From Bacteroidota bacterium (GTDB taxonomy: Bacteria > Bacteroidota > Bacteroidia > Bacteroidales > DTGW01), in the NCBI GenBank assembly GCA_029572965.1, contig JAKPQD010000331.1:61044-125043 (forward strand): DNA of 64,000 nt, written 5' to 3'. Positions 63,711 through 64,000 of the stretch are shown here, piece after piece. Each line of letters begins with the position of its first letter. Position 1 is the first letter of the stretch. A program made the position numbers and the translations under genes. Below the pieces are notes generated by a model that saw only the letters and a program-made list of their open reading frames with translations, had not been told where the DNA came from and ran no database searches.

Positions 63711-64000
63711 AATTAAGTATATACATTTGAATAAAATCTGATAGCAGTGATAGGATAATAAAACTTTAAACAATGATAAAATATAAAAAACTAACCAGCA
63801 ATGAATTGTAAGCATGATGATAAGGACAATATAAAGGTTATTCACTGTGCTATTAGTTAGTTGTGCACTATGCGCCTGCTACCAGCAATCGGGCGATTAA
63901 ATACATAAAAAGTCTGCATAAGACTATTTCTAAGCATTTTGACTGTAAACTTGTACGCGGATTAGATTTGATAAACGATTAGATTACTTTGAAATAGTCT
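63711..64000. other. Intergenic end of window with inverted and direct repeats
   Basis: No gene is seen. AGACTATTTC (63921-63930) and GAAATAGTCT (63991-64000) form a perfect 10-bp inverted repeat 60 bp apart. GATTAGATT occurs at 63960-63968 and 63977-63985. AGTCTgcataAGACT adds a small dyad just before. The window ends inside this structure, so its true size is unknown. Confidence 0.5.

Noticed and set aside
1..64000. CRISPR arrays, tRNA or rRNA genes
   Set aside because: I looked for evenly spaced repeats and for conserved tRNA/rRNA segments and found none I could support.

Overview
The window is a compact stretch of chromosome (roughly 38-40% GC by eye) from a member of the phylum Bacteroidota. 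The evidence is the TAnnTTTG -7 promoter boxes, the near absence of Shine-Dalgarno sites, type IX secretion proteins (a PorP/SprF-type barrel, a PorE-like OmpA protein, a CHU_C sorting domain), an ExbB-ExbD-ExbD-TonB cluster, and lineage-typical families (DUF2851, TPR and PD40 proteins, a fused DAHP synthase/chorismate mutase). A group-4-hydrogenase-like membrane module suggests anaerobic or fermentative life. I cannot place the organism below phylum with confidence; Bacteroidales or a relative is plausible.

Layout. 1-4.9 kb (minus): two tandem HyfB-type antiporter-like subunits and a HyfC-type subunit cut by the window edge. 5.2-9.0 kb (plus): clpP-clpX, then an HprK-like kinase beside a sulfotransferase. 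9.0-13.5 kb (minus): transketolase and a GH3 beta-glucosidase. 13.8-17.1 kb: small envelope proteins, an orphan sigma54-type response regulator without a DNA-binding domain, and an odd divergent pair sharing one CATG for both start codons. 17.2-21 kb: greA, an agmatine-deiminase-like enzyme, rlmD and ttcA. 21-27.2 kb: PstS-like lipoprotein, TPR protein, ExbB, two ExbD and TonB, the energy supply for TonB-dependent outer-membrane transport. 27.6-30 kb: acetate transporter, epimerase, small HTH-like protein. 30-36.1 kb (minus): a shikimate/phenylalanine operon, pheA - DAHP synthase/chorismate mutase - aroB - aroD - aroC - TPR protein. 36.2-55.1 kb (minus): propeller/SpoIIE phosphatase, T9SS-linked surface proteins including a 1376-aa glycine-rich CHU_C protein, a large NtrY-like kinase, PorE-like protein, K+ channel and DUF2851 protein. 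55.2-64 kb: an accessory-flavoured end with two toxin-antitoxin modules, DEAD-box helicase, sialate O-acetylesterase, intergenic repeats, a zinc-ribbon protein and a tyrosine recombinase.

The best finding is upstream of pheA. A promoter (TTTG-N20-TACTTTTG) is followed by a 27-codon ORF containing Tyr-Phe-Tyr-Phe5, a segment able to form an 8-bp antiterminator, and a 10-bp GC-rich terminator with nine U residues 16 nt before the pheA start. This is the architecture of a phenylalanine (possibly also tyrosine) translational attenuator, and it would control the whole aromatic operon.

Other points: a 247-bp MITE-like element with 17-bp perfect terminal inverted repeats, with a partial inverted copy on the far side of a PIN toxin-antitoxin pair and a third relative beside a second module whose toxin is frameshifted; a secreted Lys-rich protein interrupted at an A10 run; a Rieske-like lipoprotein whose His ligands are replaced; and a K+ channel filter reading TVGFR.
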